From: Aminobacterium mobile DSM 12262
GTDB lineage: Bacteria > Synergistota > Synergistia > Synergistales > Aminobacteriaceae
DNA length: 64,000 nt
NCBI RefSeq assembly: GCF_000526395.1
Contig: NZ_JAFZ01000001.1
Span: 1,302,001-1,366,000, forward strand
Reading direction: 5' to 3'
A model generated the notes under the pieces. That model was not told the origin of the DNA. It worked only from the letters and a program-made list of their open reading frames with translations, and did no database searches. Shown piece after piece: positions 38,194 to 46,827 of the stretch. Both the position numbers and the translations under genes were made by a program. The first letter of the stretch is position 1. The number at the start of each line of letters is the position of its first letter.

Positions 38194-38269
38194 TATACAG
38201 CGGTAGCTTTCTCAATATCTCGTTCTCCAACTCAAGTTCAGCTATACGTTTCTTCATGCAAAAAATCAC
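38194..38269 (-). other. Possible transposase orfA scrap
   Basis: The minus strand from 38269 reads MKKRIAELELENEILRK, a short helical segment like the C-terminal leucine-zipper end of IS3-type orfA proteins. The frame then runs into the terminator. A neighbouring frame gives IEKATAVYKKAL, similar to the ILKKA-A-F continuation of that family, which would mean a frameshift. The piece is too short to be sure. The rest of 38193-38382 shows no gene. Confidence 0.3.
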
Positions 38270-38382
38270 GATTGAGTCAACCCGGTCAAGTCATGGCAGC
38301 AATATCGGCAAAGAAAGCCGGACCGTCATTGACATGTTGTGGATCGTTTTTTCAAGCATTTATGATTTGACCTTGGGAAGTA

Positions 38383-38766
38383 TCACACCGTACCAATAGG
38401 GTCAATCCCTTTATTTTCAATCATTAAAACTACAGCCTTGCCTTCTGGTACCACTGGTCTATGCATTGTGCCTTTTGGCACACAAGTTCCTTCGTATTGT
38501 TCCAGATTAAAATTACCTTTTTCTGTTTCCAATATCATAGCACCCTCTAATACAAAAAAAACTTCATCGTCATTCTCATGCTTGTGCATGTGGTACTCGC
38601 CTTCAAATATTCCAAGTCTTAAAACAGATGAGTTTACTTCACATAATGATTGATTAAACCATCTGTCCGTATTATTACTAATAATATCTTTAATAGTAAT
38701 TTTTTCCAGATAATTAAATTTAATATTCATTTGTTGATTGTAATTATATTTCTTTTGATTTTCCAT
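38383..38766 (-). CDS. Cupin-domain protein
   Basis: 127 residues from the ATG at 38766, which follows AGAGG at 5 bases; the frame is open 19 codons further. It is a single small cupin: motif 1 is EYHMHKHENDDEVFFVLEG, with the His-x-His and Glu metal ligands, and motif 2 is VPKGTMHRPVVPEG. Such small cupins include isomerases, dioxygenases and ligand-binding proteins. No substrate can be inferred. It stands alone between the arsR promoter and a 540-base AT-rich gap. Confidence 0.8.
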   Translation of the reverse strand: MENQKKYNYNQQMNIKFNYLEKITIKDIISNNTDRWFNQSLCEVNSSVLRLGIFEGEYHMHKHENDDEVFFVLEGAMILETEKGNFNLEQYEGTCVPKGTMHRPVVPEGKAVVLMIENKGIDPIGTV

Positions 38767-39232
38767 ATGTACCTCTGTACCTCCCTCATGTTTTAAGCTC
38801 TTTAAATAATTTTTAACTCTCACTTGCTGTTCTTTCTATTTGGGGAACAATAAAAATATTGTTATCCCATTAGTATAATTATTAAGAAGTTGATAATAAA
38901 AACTCCGATCAACAATAATACGCCAGTTTTTATTTTCACCCCCTAATTCGCTTGTGCATTATAAAAATACTTTATTATATATTGTACAATTTCATTGTAT
39001 TATAGTTTAAAGTTAGAGGTGTTTATTGCAAAATATAATGGGGTAAAGTTGCGAAGCAAAATTCTCCACTTCCGCAACGTAGGAATCCCCAGAATTGAGA
39101 AAAACTATACTTCCCTCTGGCACTCCGAAGAAGTAGTCACTTTGCATATATCTTCCATACTCTTACATAAAATCTTACCACATTACGCGTATTTGTAGAT
39201 TCCCGTGTAACCAACCATACGTCCCCTTAACG
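38767..39232. other. AT-rich intergenic stretch
   Basis: No convincing gene is seen on either strand. The plus-strand open frame at 38995-39198 lacks a ribosome site and protein-like composition. The one structured element is a hairpin at 39048-39078, in which GTTGCGAAG pairs with CTTCCGCAAC with one bulged base and a 12-base loop; no U-tract follows, so it is not a standard terminator. Confidence 0.5.
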
Positions 39233-39259
39233 AAAAATCGCCTAAACATAAGTCTAGGC
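39233..39259 (-). terminator. Terminator after the rRNA methyltransferase gene
   Basis: Minus strand: GCCTAGAC and GTTTAGGC form an 8-bp stem with one G-U pair and a TTAT loop, followed by GATTTTT. It lies about 50 bases past the stop at 39312. Confidence 0.75.
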
Positions 39260-39311
39260 AAACATAAAACACACTTCTTTAATTACCCTAAAACCCGCGA
39301 TTTCTTTGGAA

Positions 39312-40703
39312 TCAAGCCTTTTCTCTCTCTATTAACGCGACGCACTCAACATGGGCAGTTTGTGGAAACATATCAAATGGCTGTAAAGATTTTAACGTAT
39401 AGCGACCTTCCCCACAAAGTCGAGATATATCCCTCGCTAAAGTTGCCGGATTACATGCTACATATAAAATTTTAGCCGGATTCAATTCCAATATTTTACT
39501 TATTACTTCTGGAGCACATCCGCTTCGAGGTGGATCAAGGATAACGGCCTCAAAAGGCCCCTTGAGGCTTGATATTATTTCTTCCGCCCTTCCTCCACAA
39601 ACTTTTATATTAGAAAATCTATTAATTTTCGCATTTTCTTTCATTGCTTCTACAGCGCTTGGCCACTCCTCCACCGCAGTAATTTGTGCAGCGGCAGGAG
39701 CAAAAAAGAGGGTCATAGATCCAACTCCCGCATAAAGTTCGAGTAAATGATCCGCAGAAGAAGAGCGAAGGGAATGGACCCCATGTTGATATAATTGCTT
39801 GGCTTGATAACTGTTCACCTGTAGGAAAGCTGTCGCTTCATAACGAATTTCCAGGGAGTCAAGATATTCTCGAAGCCATGAACGTCCTGAAAGGATAGTC
39901 GAATGACGACCTAATATAGCATTCCCACGATGAGGATTATGATTAACAAGTACACCTGCCACATTTATATTTTCCCCTTGAAACTTTTCCCAAAGCTCTC
40001 GGATATTTTTGTTATCTTTTTTCGACAATCTTCTTCTACATACAAAACAAATTGCTGCTTCTTTAGAAAAGCTGCCATATCTAAAAACCAGATGACGTAA
40101 CATTCCGGAATGATTTTTTTCATTATAAGGAAGAATCCCTAAGGCAGGTAAAGCCTCTCTCATATAAACATACATCTCGTTTAAAGCGGGCTCCAGAAGA
40201 GGACAAAAATCGATTGGGACTAAGTCGTGGCTTCGGCGGCGATAGAAGCCAGTTTCTATGCCATCTTTTGCTCCTTGCACAGGGAAGGAAGCCTTGTTTC
40301 TGTATCCCCATTGGCGCGGACTGGGCACACAAGGAGACAGGATATCTTCTATATTCATATGAGCAATACGACGGAAGGCATCCCGAACGAAATCTTTTTT
40401 TGCCTCAAGTTGAGCATTATAAGAAAAATGCTGCAACTGGCATCCGCCGCAAAGAGAATACCAGCGACACTTCGGTTCTACTCGCTGTGGATGTGGGGAA
40501 AGGATTTCCTCTACATCTGCAATACCATAGGTTTTCTTTTTTTGTAAAACCGTAACTCTTACCCTCTCACCAGGTAATGCACCAGGAACAAAGTAGACAT
40601 AGCTGCCATTTTTCTCTCGAGCTATGCCATTACCGTCATTACTTAATGCATCTATCTCTAACTCTATATGTTGATTTTCTTTATGAAGAATAGGCGTTCC
40701 CAA
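39312..40703 (-). CDS. 23S rRNA (uracil-5-)-methyltransferase, RlmD/RlmCD type
   Basis: 463 residues. An N-terminal TRAM domain (IDALSNDGNGIARE) is followed by iron-sulfur cysteines (CRWYSLCGGCQLQH), a SAM-binding LLELYAGVGSMTLFFA segment, and the catalytic region LDPPRSGCAPEVI plus YVACNPATLARDIS with the nucleophilic Cys. This is a complete m5U methyltransferase. Whether it modifies U1939, U747 or both, or tRNA U54, cannot be told. The start is a TTG at 40703 just after a run of seven T on the coding strand; an ATG a few bases upstream is out of frame by one. Confidence 0.92.
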   Translation of the reverse strand: MGTPILHKENQHIELEIDALSNDGNGIAREKNGSYVYFVPGALPGERVRVTVLQKKKTYGIADVEEILSPHPQRVEPKCRWYSLCGGCQLQHFSYNAQLEAKKDFVRDAFRRIAHMNIEDILSPCVPSPRQWGYRNKASFPVQGAKDGIETGFYRRRSHDLVPIDFCPLLEPALNEMYVYMREALPALGILPYNEKNHSGMLRHLVFRYGSFSKEAAICFVCRRRLSKKDNKNIRELWEKFQGENINVAGVLVNHNPHRGNAILGRHSTILSGRSWLREYLDSLEIRYEATAFLQVNSYQAKQLYQHGVHSLRSSSADHLLELYAGVGSMTLFFAPAAAQITAVEEWPSAVEAMKENAKINRFSNIKVCGGRAEEIISSLKGPFEAVILDPPRSGCAPEVISKILELNPAKILYVACNPATLARDISRLCGEGRYTLKSLQPFDMFPQTAHVECVALIEREKA

Positions 40704-40801
40704 AAAAAGATCATCCTTCCACGTTTTTTTATTATTTATAACTAGCTCACCATTCTAAGGTTTATAGACGTTTATAACGTATACTTATTTTTACGCTTAA
40801 A

Positions 40802-41986
40802 CTAAGAATTATCTGAAGAAATTTCCCCTGCCATTAAGAGAGCTTGTTTTGCTATAACAGGTCCGATTAGTTCATATATAACTGTAGATCCAAGAATAAT
40901 ATTTCTCAATGCAACTCCCATCCCGGGAAGCGATTTTTCTGCCAAAAGAGAAAGGCCTATAGCCACACCAGCCTGAGGAACAAGAGTTAACCCCAAATAC
41001 TTTTGCACAGTAGCCGGTGCCTTAGTCCATTTTGCCCCTATATAAGACCCTATAATTTTCCCTACTATCCTAAAAATCACATACCCCACTCCAAGCAAAC
41101 CCACTTGACGAAGAACTGAAAGTTTCAAATCCGCCCCTGATATCGTAAAAAAACTGACAAAAATCGGCGGTGTTAAACGATCCACTACAGATAAAACTCG
41201 ATCTCGGTGATACACTAAATTTGATACAGTAGCTCCAACCGTCATAGATGCGAGAAGAGATGATACTTTTAATTCAGAAGCAATCCCCACCGCTAAAAAA
41301 ATACAAGCTATAGTAAAAGAAAGGAGAGTCTCTTGCCCCTTTAGTCGTCCGGAAATAATGGAAAGGAAAAGACCAATACATCCCCCTAAGCCAATAGCGA
41401 TAAAGATCTCTAACAAAAGCTCTACCGTTATTTTGAGTAGAGAAACATTTCCTCCACCTACCGATGACAATGACTGGGCAATTCCAATGGCTATTCCAAA
41501 GGCCATAATGGCTACAGCATCATCCATGGCCACAACAGGAAGGAGGGTATCGACAACAACCCCTCTCGCATTATATTGTCTAATCACCATAATTGTCGCA
41601 GCAGGGGCAGTAGCCGCTGCAATGGATCCCAGAATAAGACTAAAAGCTATCGGTTGCTTGAAAATCAAGACCATAGCACTCGTAACAGCGAGCATCGCCC
41701 CTAAAGATTCCGCAATTGTAATCCAGAGAATAGACGGGCCTAATTTCTGTAAATGCTTAAGATTAAATTCACTACCGATGCTATAAGCAATAAACCCTAA
41801 AGCAGCCTCTGAAAGAATATTGAAAGAAGAGACAGCTTCGCGAGGGATAAAGCCTAAAAAAGAGGGGCCAATAAAGACTCCCGCTAAAATATAACCTGTT
41901 ACATTAGGTAATTTAAATTTCCTTACAATTTTCGCCATAAAGAGCCCGGCAAAGAGGACTATGGCGAGATAATACAAAGAGTGCAC
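40802..41986 (-). CDS. CPA2-type cation:proton antiporter
   Basis: 394 residues with about 12 membrane helices. PNVTGYILAGVFIGPSFLGF is the family N-terminal motif, and PVVAMDDAVAIMAFG contains the aspartate pair expected for cation/proton exchange. No C-terminal RCK/TrkA-N domain is present, so it is of the short Kef/GerN-like form. It exchanges Na+ or K+ for protons; the ion is undetermined. It follows the PII-like gene after 20 bases, so regulation by that protein is plausible. Confidence 0.9.
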   Translation of the reverse strand: MHSLYYLAIVLFAGLFMAKIVRKFKLPNVTGYILAGVFIGPSFLGFIPREAVSSFNILSEAALGFIAYSIGSEFNLKHLQKLGPSILWITIAESLGAMLAVTSAMVLIFKQPIAFSLILGSIAAATAPAATIMVIRQYNARGVVVDTLLPVVAMDDAVAIMAFGIAIGIAQSLSSVGGGNVSLLKITVELLLEIFIAIGLGGCIGLFLSIISGRLKGQETLLSFTIACIFLAVGIASELKVSSLLASMTVGATVSNLVYHRDRVLSVVDRLTPPIFVSFFTISGADLKLSVLRQVGLLGVGYVIFRIVGKIIGSYIGAKWTKAPATVQKYLGLTLVPQAGVAIGLSLLAEKSLPGMGVALRNIILGSTVIYELIGPVIAKQALLMAGEISSDNS

Positions 41987-42006
41987 CGTTTATCTACCCC
42001 TTTAAA

Positions 42007-42384
42007 TTAAAATGTTTTAGATTTTGAATCAACATCTGGAGAACGAAGAAAGAGCCCCTCAACATAATTAACCGGCACTGTAAAAAGAATCCCTGCATTA
42101 GGCTTAGATAAATCTTCTAAAACCTTTTTCACAGCTCTTATTGCAGGTTGAACCTGACTATCTTCTAGGACCACAAAAATTGTTTTGTTGAAAGGATATT
42201 GATCATTAATAAGCATTTTAAGAGAACCAAAAAGGGGGATTTTATCGAGATCATCGTGCAAAACTCGGGCCATTCCCTGCGTATCTATGACCGTTGCTCC
42301 TCGTATTCCAATATCGAGAAGTTCTTTAAAGAGAGTCTCTACTTTTTCTATCCTGTTAGTAACAACAACTAGCAACTGCATCAT
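42007..42384 (-). CDS. PII-like signalling protein
   Basis: 125 residues from the ATG at 42384 (AGGAG five bases upstream; the next codon is also ATG). The ferredoxin-like core of PII is seen: MQLLVVVTNRIEKVETLFKEL, a short region in place of the T-loop (about residues 37-60), TIFVVLEDSQVQPAIRAVKKVL, and a GILFTVPVNYVEGL ending that fits the PII B/C-loop strand. The classical T-loop tyrosine motif is absent, so it is not GlnB/GlnK. It precedes the antiporter in one operon. Binding of a nucleotide effector is inference. Confidence 0.75.
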   Translation of the reverse strand: MMQLLVVVTNRIEKVETLFKELLDIGIRGATVIDTQGMARVLHDDLDKIPLFGSLKMLINDQYPFNKTIFVVLEDSQVQPAIRAVKKVLEDLSKPNAGILFTVPVNYVEGLFLRSPDVDSKSKTF

Positions 42385-42421
42385 ACACACTCCTTTATTG
42401 TTTTATTCCCTCCATAATATA

Positions 42422-42467
42422 ACAAAAAACAAGGAAGGGTCGGCCAATGTTAGCAGACCGACCCTTC
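42422..42467 (-). terminator. Terminator of the kor operon
   Basis: A 10-bp stem GAAGGGTCGG/CCGACCCTTC with a 14-base loop is followed on the minus strand by CTTGTTTTTTG. It lies 56 bases after the korC stop and before the PII-like gene. Confidence 0.88.
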
Positions 42468-42522
42468 ATTACTGTGGGTAATACGACCCAAACAGTTTTA
42501 CTTCTATAGAGGGGTGTGTTTC

Positions 42523-43083
42523 TTACAAATGAACGCTTCCTTTAAACAACTGGTAACCTTCCTCAAAAGCTTGTGCATTAAGTTCTTTAGTGCCAGCTGG
42601 AACTTTTTCAAGGATAGCTCTCTTAACAGATTCAGGGTTTGCCACATGCTCCAATTCAAGAACACGAGCGACAGCACCCAAGGCTACCATATTGGTAACA
42701 AGCTCTTTCCCTATTTTTTCCCTAGCAGTACGAGAAATAGGTAAATGGTAAATGTAGGCATCTACCTGTGGAAAATCTGTTACAAAAGTGTCATCCAATA
42801 TGATTCGTCCACCTGGCAATGTATCTCCAGAAAATTCCTCGCAAGCCTGCTGCGTTAAGATAACCTGCAGGTTAGGGCGAGTAACTTTCGGGTAATCTAT
42901 AGGTTCTGTAGAAATGACTACTTCAGCTTTGGATTTTCCACCTCGAGCTTCAGGACCATAAGATTGAGTCTGAACAACGTACAGCTCTTCTTCGAAAAGA
43001 GCAGCCGCTTCACCCGCAATAACTGCAGCCAAGATAATGCCCTGACCGCCAGACCCAGCAAAGCGAATTTCATATCTACTCAT
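42523..43083 (-). CDS. korC: 2-oxoacid:ferredoxin oxidoreductase gamma subunit
   Basis: 186 residues. FAGSGGQGIILAAVIAGEAA is the characteristic gamma-domain start, followed by YGPEARGGKSKAEVVIS. The subunit completes the alpha-beta-gamma-delta enzyme. It overlaps korB by 8 bases and ends the operon. Confidence 0.93.
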   Translation of the reverse strand: MSRYEIRFAGSGGQGIILAAVIAGEAAALFEEELYVVQTQSYGPEARGGKSKAEVVISTEPIDYPKVTRPNLQVILTQQACEEFSGDTLPGGRIILDDTFVTDFPQVDAYIYHLPISRTAREKIGKELVTNMVALGAVARVLELEHVANPESVKRAILEKVPAGTKELNAQAFEEGYQLFKGSVHL

Positions 43084-43903
43084 GATCCTTCCCCCTTACC
43101 ATTTCAATGAGAGAGAGATACTGCTCTGTATATTCAGGAACATCTCTATTGACAAATTCACCAACAACTATCTTGCCTTGTAATTCCTCTGGAGACATGT
43201 CTTTCGCTTTCGCTATAGAGACAGAGTTTTCTCGGAAGAAATTAATATTATCCATAGGAGATCTTCTCTTGTTGCGGCGTCCAAACTGCGTATGGCAGCT
43301 ACTCACTATCTCTACAACAGCAAAACCTTTCTTATTTATACCGTTCATAATATATTGCTCTGCCATTTTAGGATTCGCTATAGTAGCACGGGCAACATAA
43401 GAAGCGCCCGCCCCTTCAGCAAGGCGACAAATATCGAAAGGAGGATCAATGGCTCCGTAGGGAGTGGTAGTGGCTAAAGCACCCTGAGGTGTCGTAGGAG
43501 AAGCTTGGCCTCCAGTCATCCCATAAATATTATTGTTCATCACTATGGCCGTAATATCAATATTTCTACGGCATGCATGAATGAAATGGTTCCCTCCAAT
43601 AGCAGAACAATCTCCATCTCCCATAACATCCACTACAGTCAGAGAAGGATTAGCCAATTTTATGCCTGTGGCGAAACCTAAAGAGCGACCATGCGTAGTA
43701 TGTACTGTGCAAGCGTCTATATAACCGGGCATACGGCTAGAGCATCCAATTCCAGATGCAATGACGGTTTGGCTCTTCTTCTTATCTAGACTCACAAGTG
43801 CTCTAAGTAAGGCGTGCATAATAATCCCATGACCACATCCTGGACACCAGATATGAGGGAAAAAGCGCGTCCTAAGCCAGCTCATAACTTCCTGAGTAGG
43901 CAT
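43076..43903 (-). CDS. korB: 2-oxoacid:ferredoxin oxidoreductase beta subunit (TPP-binding)
   Basis: 275 residues. CPGCGHGIIMHAL, SGIGCSSRMPGYI and HGRSLGFATGIKLA are beta-subunit motifs. The thiamine diphosphate site is VMGDGDCSAIGGNHFIHACRRN with NNNIYGMTGGQ. It binds TPP and carries out oxidative decarboxylation with ferredoxin as acceptor. Its ATG overlaps the korA stop by one base (TAATG). Confidence 0.95.
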   Translation of the reverse strand: MPTQEVMSWLRTRFFPHIWCPGCGHGIIMHALLRALVSLDKKKSQTVIASGIGCSSRMPGYIDACTVHTTHGRSLGFATGIKLANPSLTVVDVMGDGDCSAIGGNHFIHACRRNIDITAIVMNNNIYGMTGGQASPTTPQGALATTTPYGAIDPPFDICRLAEGAGASYVARATIANPKMAEQYIMNGINKKGFAVVEIVSSCHTQFGRRNKRRSPMDNINFFRENSVSIAKAKDMSPEELQGKIVVGEFVNRDVPEYTEQYLSLIEMVRGKDHE

Positions 43904-45036
43904 TATGCCACCTCCTCTATTGCAGAAAGGATATCATCAGGTTGGAAAAGCTCTCCATTTACCAAGTTTTGAGGAATAACCTTAGCTTTACCATGGACAG
44001 CTCGCTCCACCTCGAGAACCATTTGTCCGCAATTCAACTCTGGAACAAGAATGGCTTTTGCTTTCCGTGCCAATCTTTCGATCTCTTTATCAGGGAAAGG
44101 CCACAAAGTAATCGGTCTGAAATATCCAACTTTGAGCCCTCTGCTTCTTGCCTCTCTTACAGCTCTCAAACTAGAGCGAGCAACACTGCCATAAGAAACG
44201 ACAATAACATCAGCATCTTCTACGTCTTCCACTGCATACTCCACCACATCATCTCGGAAACGACTTACTTTACGGACCAGCCGAAGCATCTTCTTTTCGA
44301 TTTCTTCCGGGTTGTTGGTAGGAAATCCCCAATCGTTATGAGTCAATCCCGTAACATGCCACGTATAACCGTCTCCAAAAGAAGCCATGCACGGCAAATC
44401 ATCCTGAGGATCTGGACGATATGGGACAAATTTTTCCGGAACATCAACAGGCCGCTTACGATTCATTATTGGATAAGACCCTGCTTCAGGAAGAACTATT
44501 TTTTCTCTCATGTGTCCCAACACTTCATCGCTCAAGATAAGCACTGGCTGTCTAAAACGCTCAGCCATATTAAACGCTCTGATAGCTATATCAAAACATT
44601 CTTGAACTGAAGATGGAGAGTAACAAATAGTCGCATGATCTCCATGCGTTCCCCACCGCGCCTGCATCACATCTTGCTGACTCACTTTCGTAGGAAGCCC
44701 TGTAGAAGGCCCCCCACGCATAACATCTACTACAACAATAGGAATCTCAGCCATATATGCGAGTCCGAGATTCTCCTGCTTTAAGGAAAAGCCAGGTCCC
44801 GAAGTAGCTGTTAAAGATTTCATTCCCGCAATAGAAGCACCAATAATAGCAGCAATACCGGCAATTTCATCCTCCATCTGGAGAAACCGCCCATTCAAAC
44901 GAGGGAGCTCAAGAGCCATAATTTCAGCTATTTCTGAAGACGGAGTGATGGGGTACCCTGCAAAGAATCTACATCCTGCAGCCAAAGCCCCGTGAGCCAA
45001 TGCCTCGTTTCCTTGCCAAAACCGGACCTCAGGCAT
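43903..45036 (-). CDS. korA: 2-oxoacid:ferredoxin oxidoreductase alpha subunit
   Basis: 377 residues. FFAGYPITPSSEIAEIM, ATSGPGFSLKQENLGLAYMAEIPIVVVD and the C-terminal RPITLWPFPDKEI are alpha-subunit signatures. With the delta-alpha-beta-gamma gene order this resembles 2-oxoglutarate oxidoreductase (korDABC), though branched-chain 2-oxoacid use is not excluded. In an amino-acid fermenter it would yield acyl-CoA and reduced ferredoxin. It overlaps korD by 8 bases. Confidence 0.93.
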   Translation of the reverse strand: MPEVRFWQGNEALAHGALAAGCRFFAGYPITPSSEIAEIMALELPRLNGRFLQMEDEIAGIAAIIGASIAGMKSLTATSGPGFSLKQENLGLAYMAEIPIVVVDVMRGGPSTGLPTKVSQQDVMQARWGTHGDHATICYSPSSVQECFDIAIRAFNMAERFRQPVLILSDEVLGHMREKIVLPEAGSYPIMNRKRPVDVPEKFVPYRPDPQDDLPCMASFGDGYTWHVTGLTHNDWGFPTNNPEEIEKKMLRLVRKVSRFRDDVVEYAVEDVEDADVIVVSYGSVARSSLRAVREARSRGLKVGYFRPITLWPFPDKEIERLARKAKAILVPELNCGQMVLEVERAVHGKAKVIPQNLVNGELFQPDDILSAIEEVA

Positions 45037-45241
45037 CCTCTTTTTCCTCCTTTACAGTTACAGCAAAATCTGGGCAAATATTTTCACACTGTCTACAACC
45101 TATACAATCTTCTGGTTTTTCGGGCTGAGCCTTTCTTTGTTCATTGAAACTAAGAACCTTTTTGGGGCATACATTAATACACAAGCCACATCCTTTACAC
45201 CATGTCCGATTAATACTTACATCAAATTTTTTTGGCAACAT
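45029..45241 (-). CDS. korD: 2-oxoacid:ferredoxin oxidoreductase delta subunit, 2x[4Fe-4S] ferredoxin
   Basis: 70 residues from the ATG at 45241 with GGGAGG five bases upstream; the open frame reaches 45292 but has no support there. Two ferredoxin motifs, CKGCGLCINVCP and CIGCRQCENICP, bind two 4Fe-4S clusters that carry electrons from the TPP site. It is first gene of korDABC. The 200-base AT-rich region upstream must contain the promoter, but no clear -35/-10 pair is visible. Confidence 0.94.
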   Translation of the reverse strand: MLPKKFDVSINRTWCKGCGLCINVCPKKVLSFNEQRKAQPEKPEDCIGCRQCENICPDFAVTVKEEKEDA

Positions 45242-45440
45242 TGCCACCTCCCAATAAAAGGGACATTTAAATAATTTTATTAAGGTTAGCAAAAAAATAA
45301 CTCTTCCAAAGAATATAGGTTTCTGTTTTTTTATTCAAGGTGATTTTTGTTTTTTTCTTTTTATTTTTGTTTTTTTATTGTGATAAAAAAGATAAAAATA
45401 AAGTACAAACCTCGTCTGGAGAATATCTAATAGTTTTAAT

Positions 45441-46118
45441 TTAATTTTTCCCGAAATCTGGCTCTCTTAAATAATAAGCTTGAACTCTATCAGCAGGCGT
45501 ATTCATATTTCTTCTTATATGCCCCAATTGAGCGATATTGCCACCAGAAGGGATTAAATGGATACAATTTGAAACTTTTTCTTCAGACAATAGAGTCATT
45601 ATTCTGCTTTTATCATCACAAAGCCATTGGGAAGGGACATCAGAAGGTATTCGAGTCGCCATTTCGTGAAGATCAGTCGCGCAACAAAAAAGAGGCGGAC
45701 AAAGAACATTCATCTCACCATCCTTATTATCATAAACGGCACAGTACACTCCCCCCCGTCCTGCCCAGATAATGGGAATAGCAACAACTCCCATGCGTAC
45801 TACAGGGAATGCCATGACCTCTAGAGTGGTGAGAGGAATTACAGAAATACCTAATCCTTTTGCAAGAGCGCATCCGTAAGCAAGCCCTACCCTCACTCCT
45901 GTAAAATATCCTGGCCCAACAGTTAACGCTACAGCAGAGAGTTGATTCAGTGCAATATCTGTTAAATCAAGAAGTTTATTCACTAACTCCGGGAGTTTAG
46001 AGGCCTGTTCTCTCCCTATGTTCACATTTATTTCTCCTATGATAGTTCCATCTACCGACACTCCGAGATTAGTCCATCGGGTCGCACAATCTAAACCTAA
46101 AATAATATTTTGATTCAT
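45441..46118 (-). CDS. tsaB: TsaB, tRNA t6A biosynthesis scaffold
   Basis: 225 residues. ILGLDCATRWTNLGVS is the ASKHA-fold start and SAVALTVGPGYFTGVRVGLAYGCALA the TsaB signature. It works with TsaD and TsaE in threonylcarbamoyladenosine formation at tRNA A37. It overlaps tsaE by 4 bases. Confidence 0.94.
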   Translation of the reverse strand: MNQNIILGLDCATRWTNLGVSVDGTIIGEINVNIGREQASKLPELVNKLLDLTDIALNQLSAVALTVGPGYFTGVRVGLAYGCALAKGLGISVIPLTTLEVMAFPVVRMGVVAIPIIWAGRGGVYCAVYDNKDGEMNVLCPPLFCCATDLHEMATRIPSDVPSQWLCDDKSRIMTLLSEEKVSNCIHLIPSGGNIAQLGHIRRNMNTPADRVQAYYLREPDFGKN

Positions 46119-46582
46119 TCCAGCCCCTCCTTGACATCTGACAAAAGAGCGTAAAGAGCTTTTTCAGCTTTTGGACCTCTCGCAGATAAAGTTATTTCTC
46201 GAGTGTTTTGATTTTTTATTTCAAAGGAAAACAGCCAAACATCTGTATCAGGCACAGTAGCGAGTCGATTAGGCCACTCTATAACTACTACAAATCCCTC
46301 GTCAATATATTCAAAAAGGCCTAATTCATCTTCCGCCCCTTTATGTAACCGATAAAGATCAACATGAGCGAGTAATAATTGCCCTTTATACTCATTAATA
46401 AGAGTAAAAGAAGGACTTCGAACCCCACGAATACCCAGGCCATCACCAAGACCTCTGACAAGTTCCGTTTTTCCAGCCCCTAGATCTCCGTAAAGTAAAA
46501 TGACAAGACCAGGATAAACATGATGTGACATAATTTGCCCCAAGAGAACTGTTTCTTCTGGAGATGAGGATATGAATTTCAT
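46115..46582 (-). CDS. tsaE: TsaE, tRNA t6A biosynthesis ATPase
   Basis: 155 residues. The P-loop is LYGDLGAGKTELVRGLGDGLG, followed by SPSFTLINEY and LAHVDLYRL, all TsaE motifs. It supplies ATP hydrolysis for the TsaBDE complex. It lies between a small membrane-protein gene and tsaB. Confidence 0.95.
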   Translation of the reverse strand: MKFISSSPEETVLLGQIMSHHVYPGLVILLYGDLGAGKTELVRGLGDGLGIRGVRSPSFTLINEYKGQLLLAHVDLYRLHKGAEDELGLFEYIDEGFVVVIEWPNRLATVPDTDVWLFSFEIKNQNTREITLSARGPKAEKALYALLSDVKEGLE

Positions 46583-46602
46583 AAGGCAACCTCTTTTCCC
46601 TT

Positions 46603-46827
46603 TTATTTCCGTTTACCCGTAACACAAAAAATGAGAAGAGCTCCCCCCATTAAGAAGAGAATGACCCACAACGCAGAGCCCCAAGGCCACTCTTTATGCA
46701 TATGTCCCATTCCAAACAGCCAAAACAATGCCATTAGAAAGGTTACAAGGGTGAGTCGTAAACCCTTTCTTCGAATCTCTTCCGACTTCTTGATCTCTTC
46801 GTCCCAATTAACTTTTCGCCTTCTCAT
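46603..46827 (-). CDS. Small two-helix membrane protein, function unknown
   Basis: 74 residues: a charged N-terminus (MRRRKVNWDEEIKKSEEIRRKG), a first hydrophobic helix at about residues 24-41, a short HMHKEWPWG loop, and a second helix at about 50-69 with a basic tail. I do not recognise a family. The start lies inside the end of nnr (20-base overlap) and tsaE follows after 20 bases, so it is co-transcribed with them and is likely real. Confidence 0.7.
   Translation of the reverse strand: MRRRKVNWDEEIKKSEEIRRKGLRLTLVTFLMALFWLFGMGHMHKEWPWGSALWVILFLMGGALLIFCVTGKRK

Noticed and set aside
38063-38269. Minus-strand open frame of 68 codons as a complete gene
   Set aside because: Its second half is translated terminator stem and promoter sequence; only the first few residues resemble a transposase helix.
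38995-39198. Plus-strand open frame of 67 codons
   Set aside because: No ribosome-binding site, odd composition, and it crosses the hairpin at 39048-39078.
43942-44610. Plus-strand open frame of 222 codons
   Set aside because: It is antisense to korA; codon structure follows korA and the translation resembles no protein.
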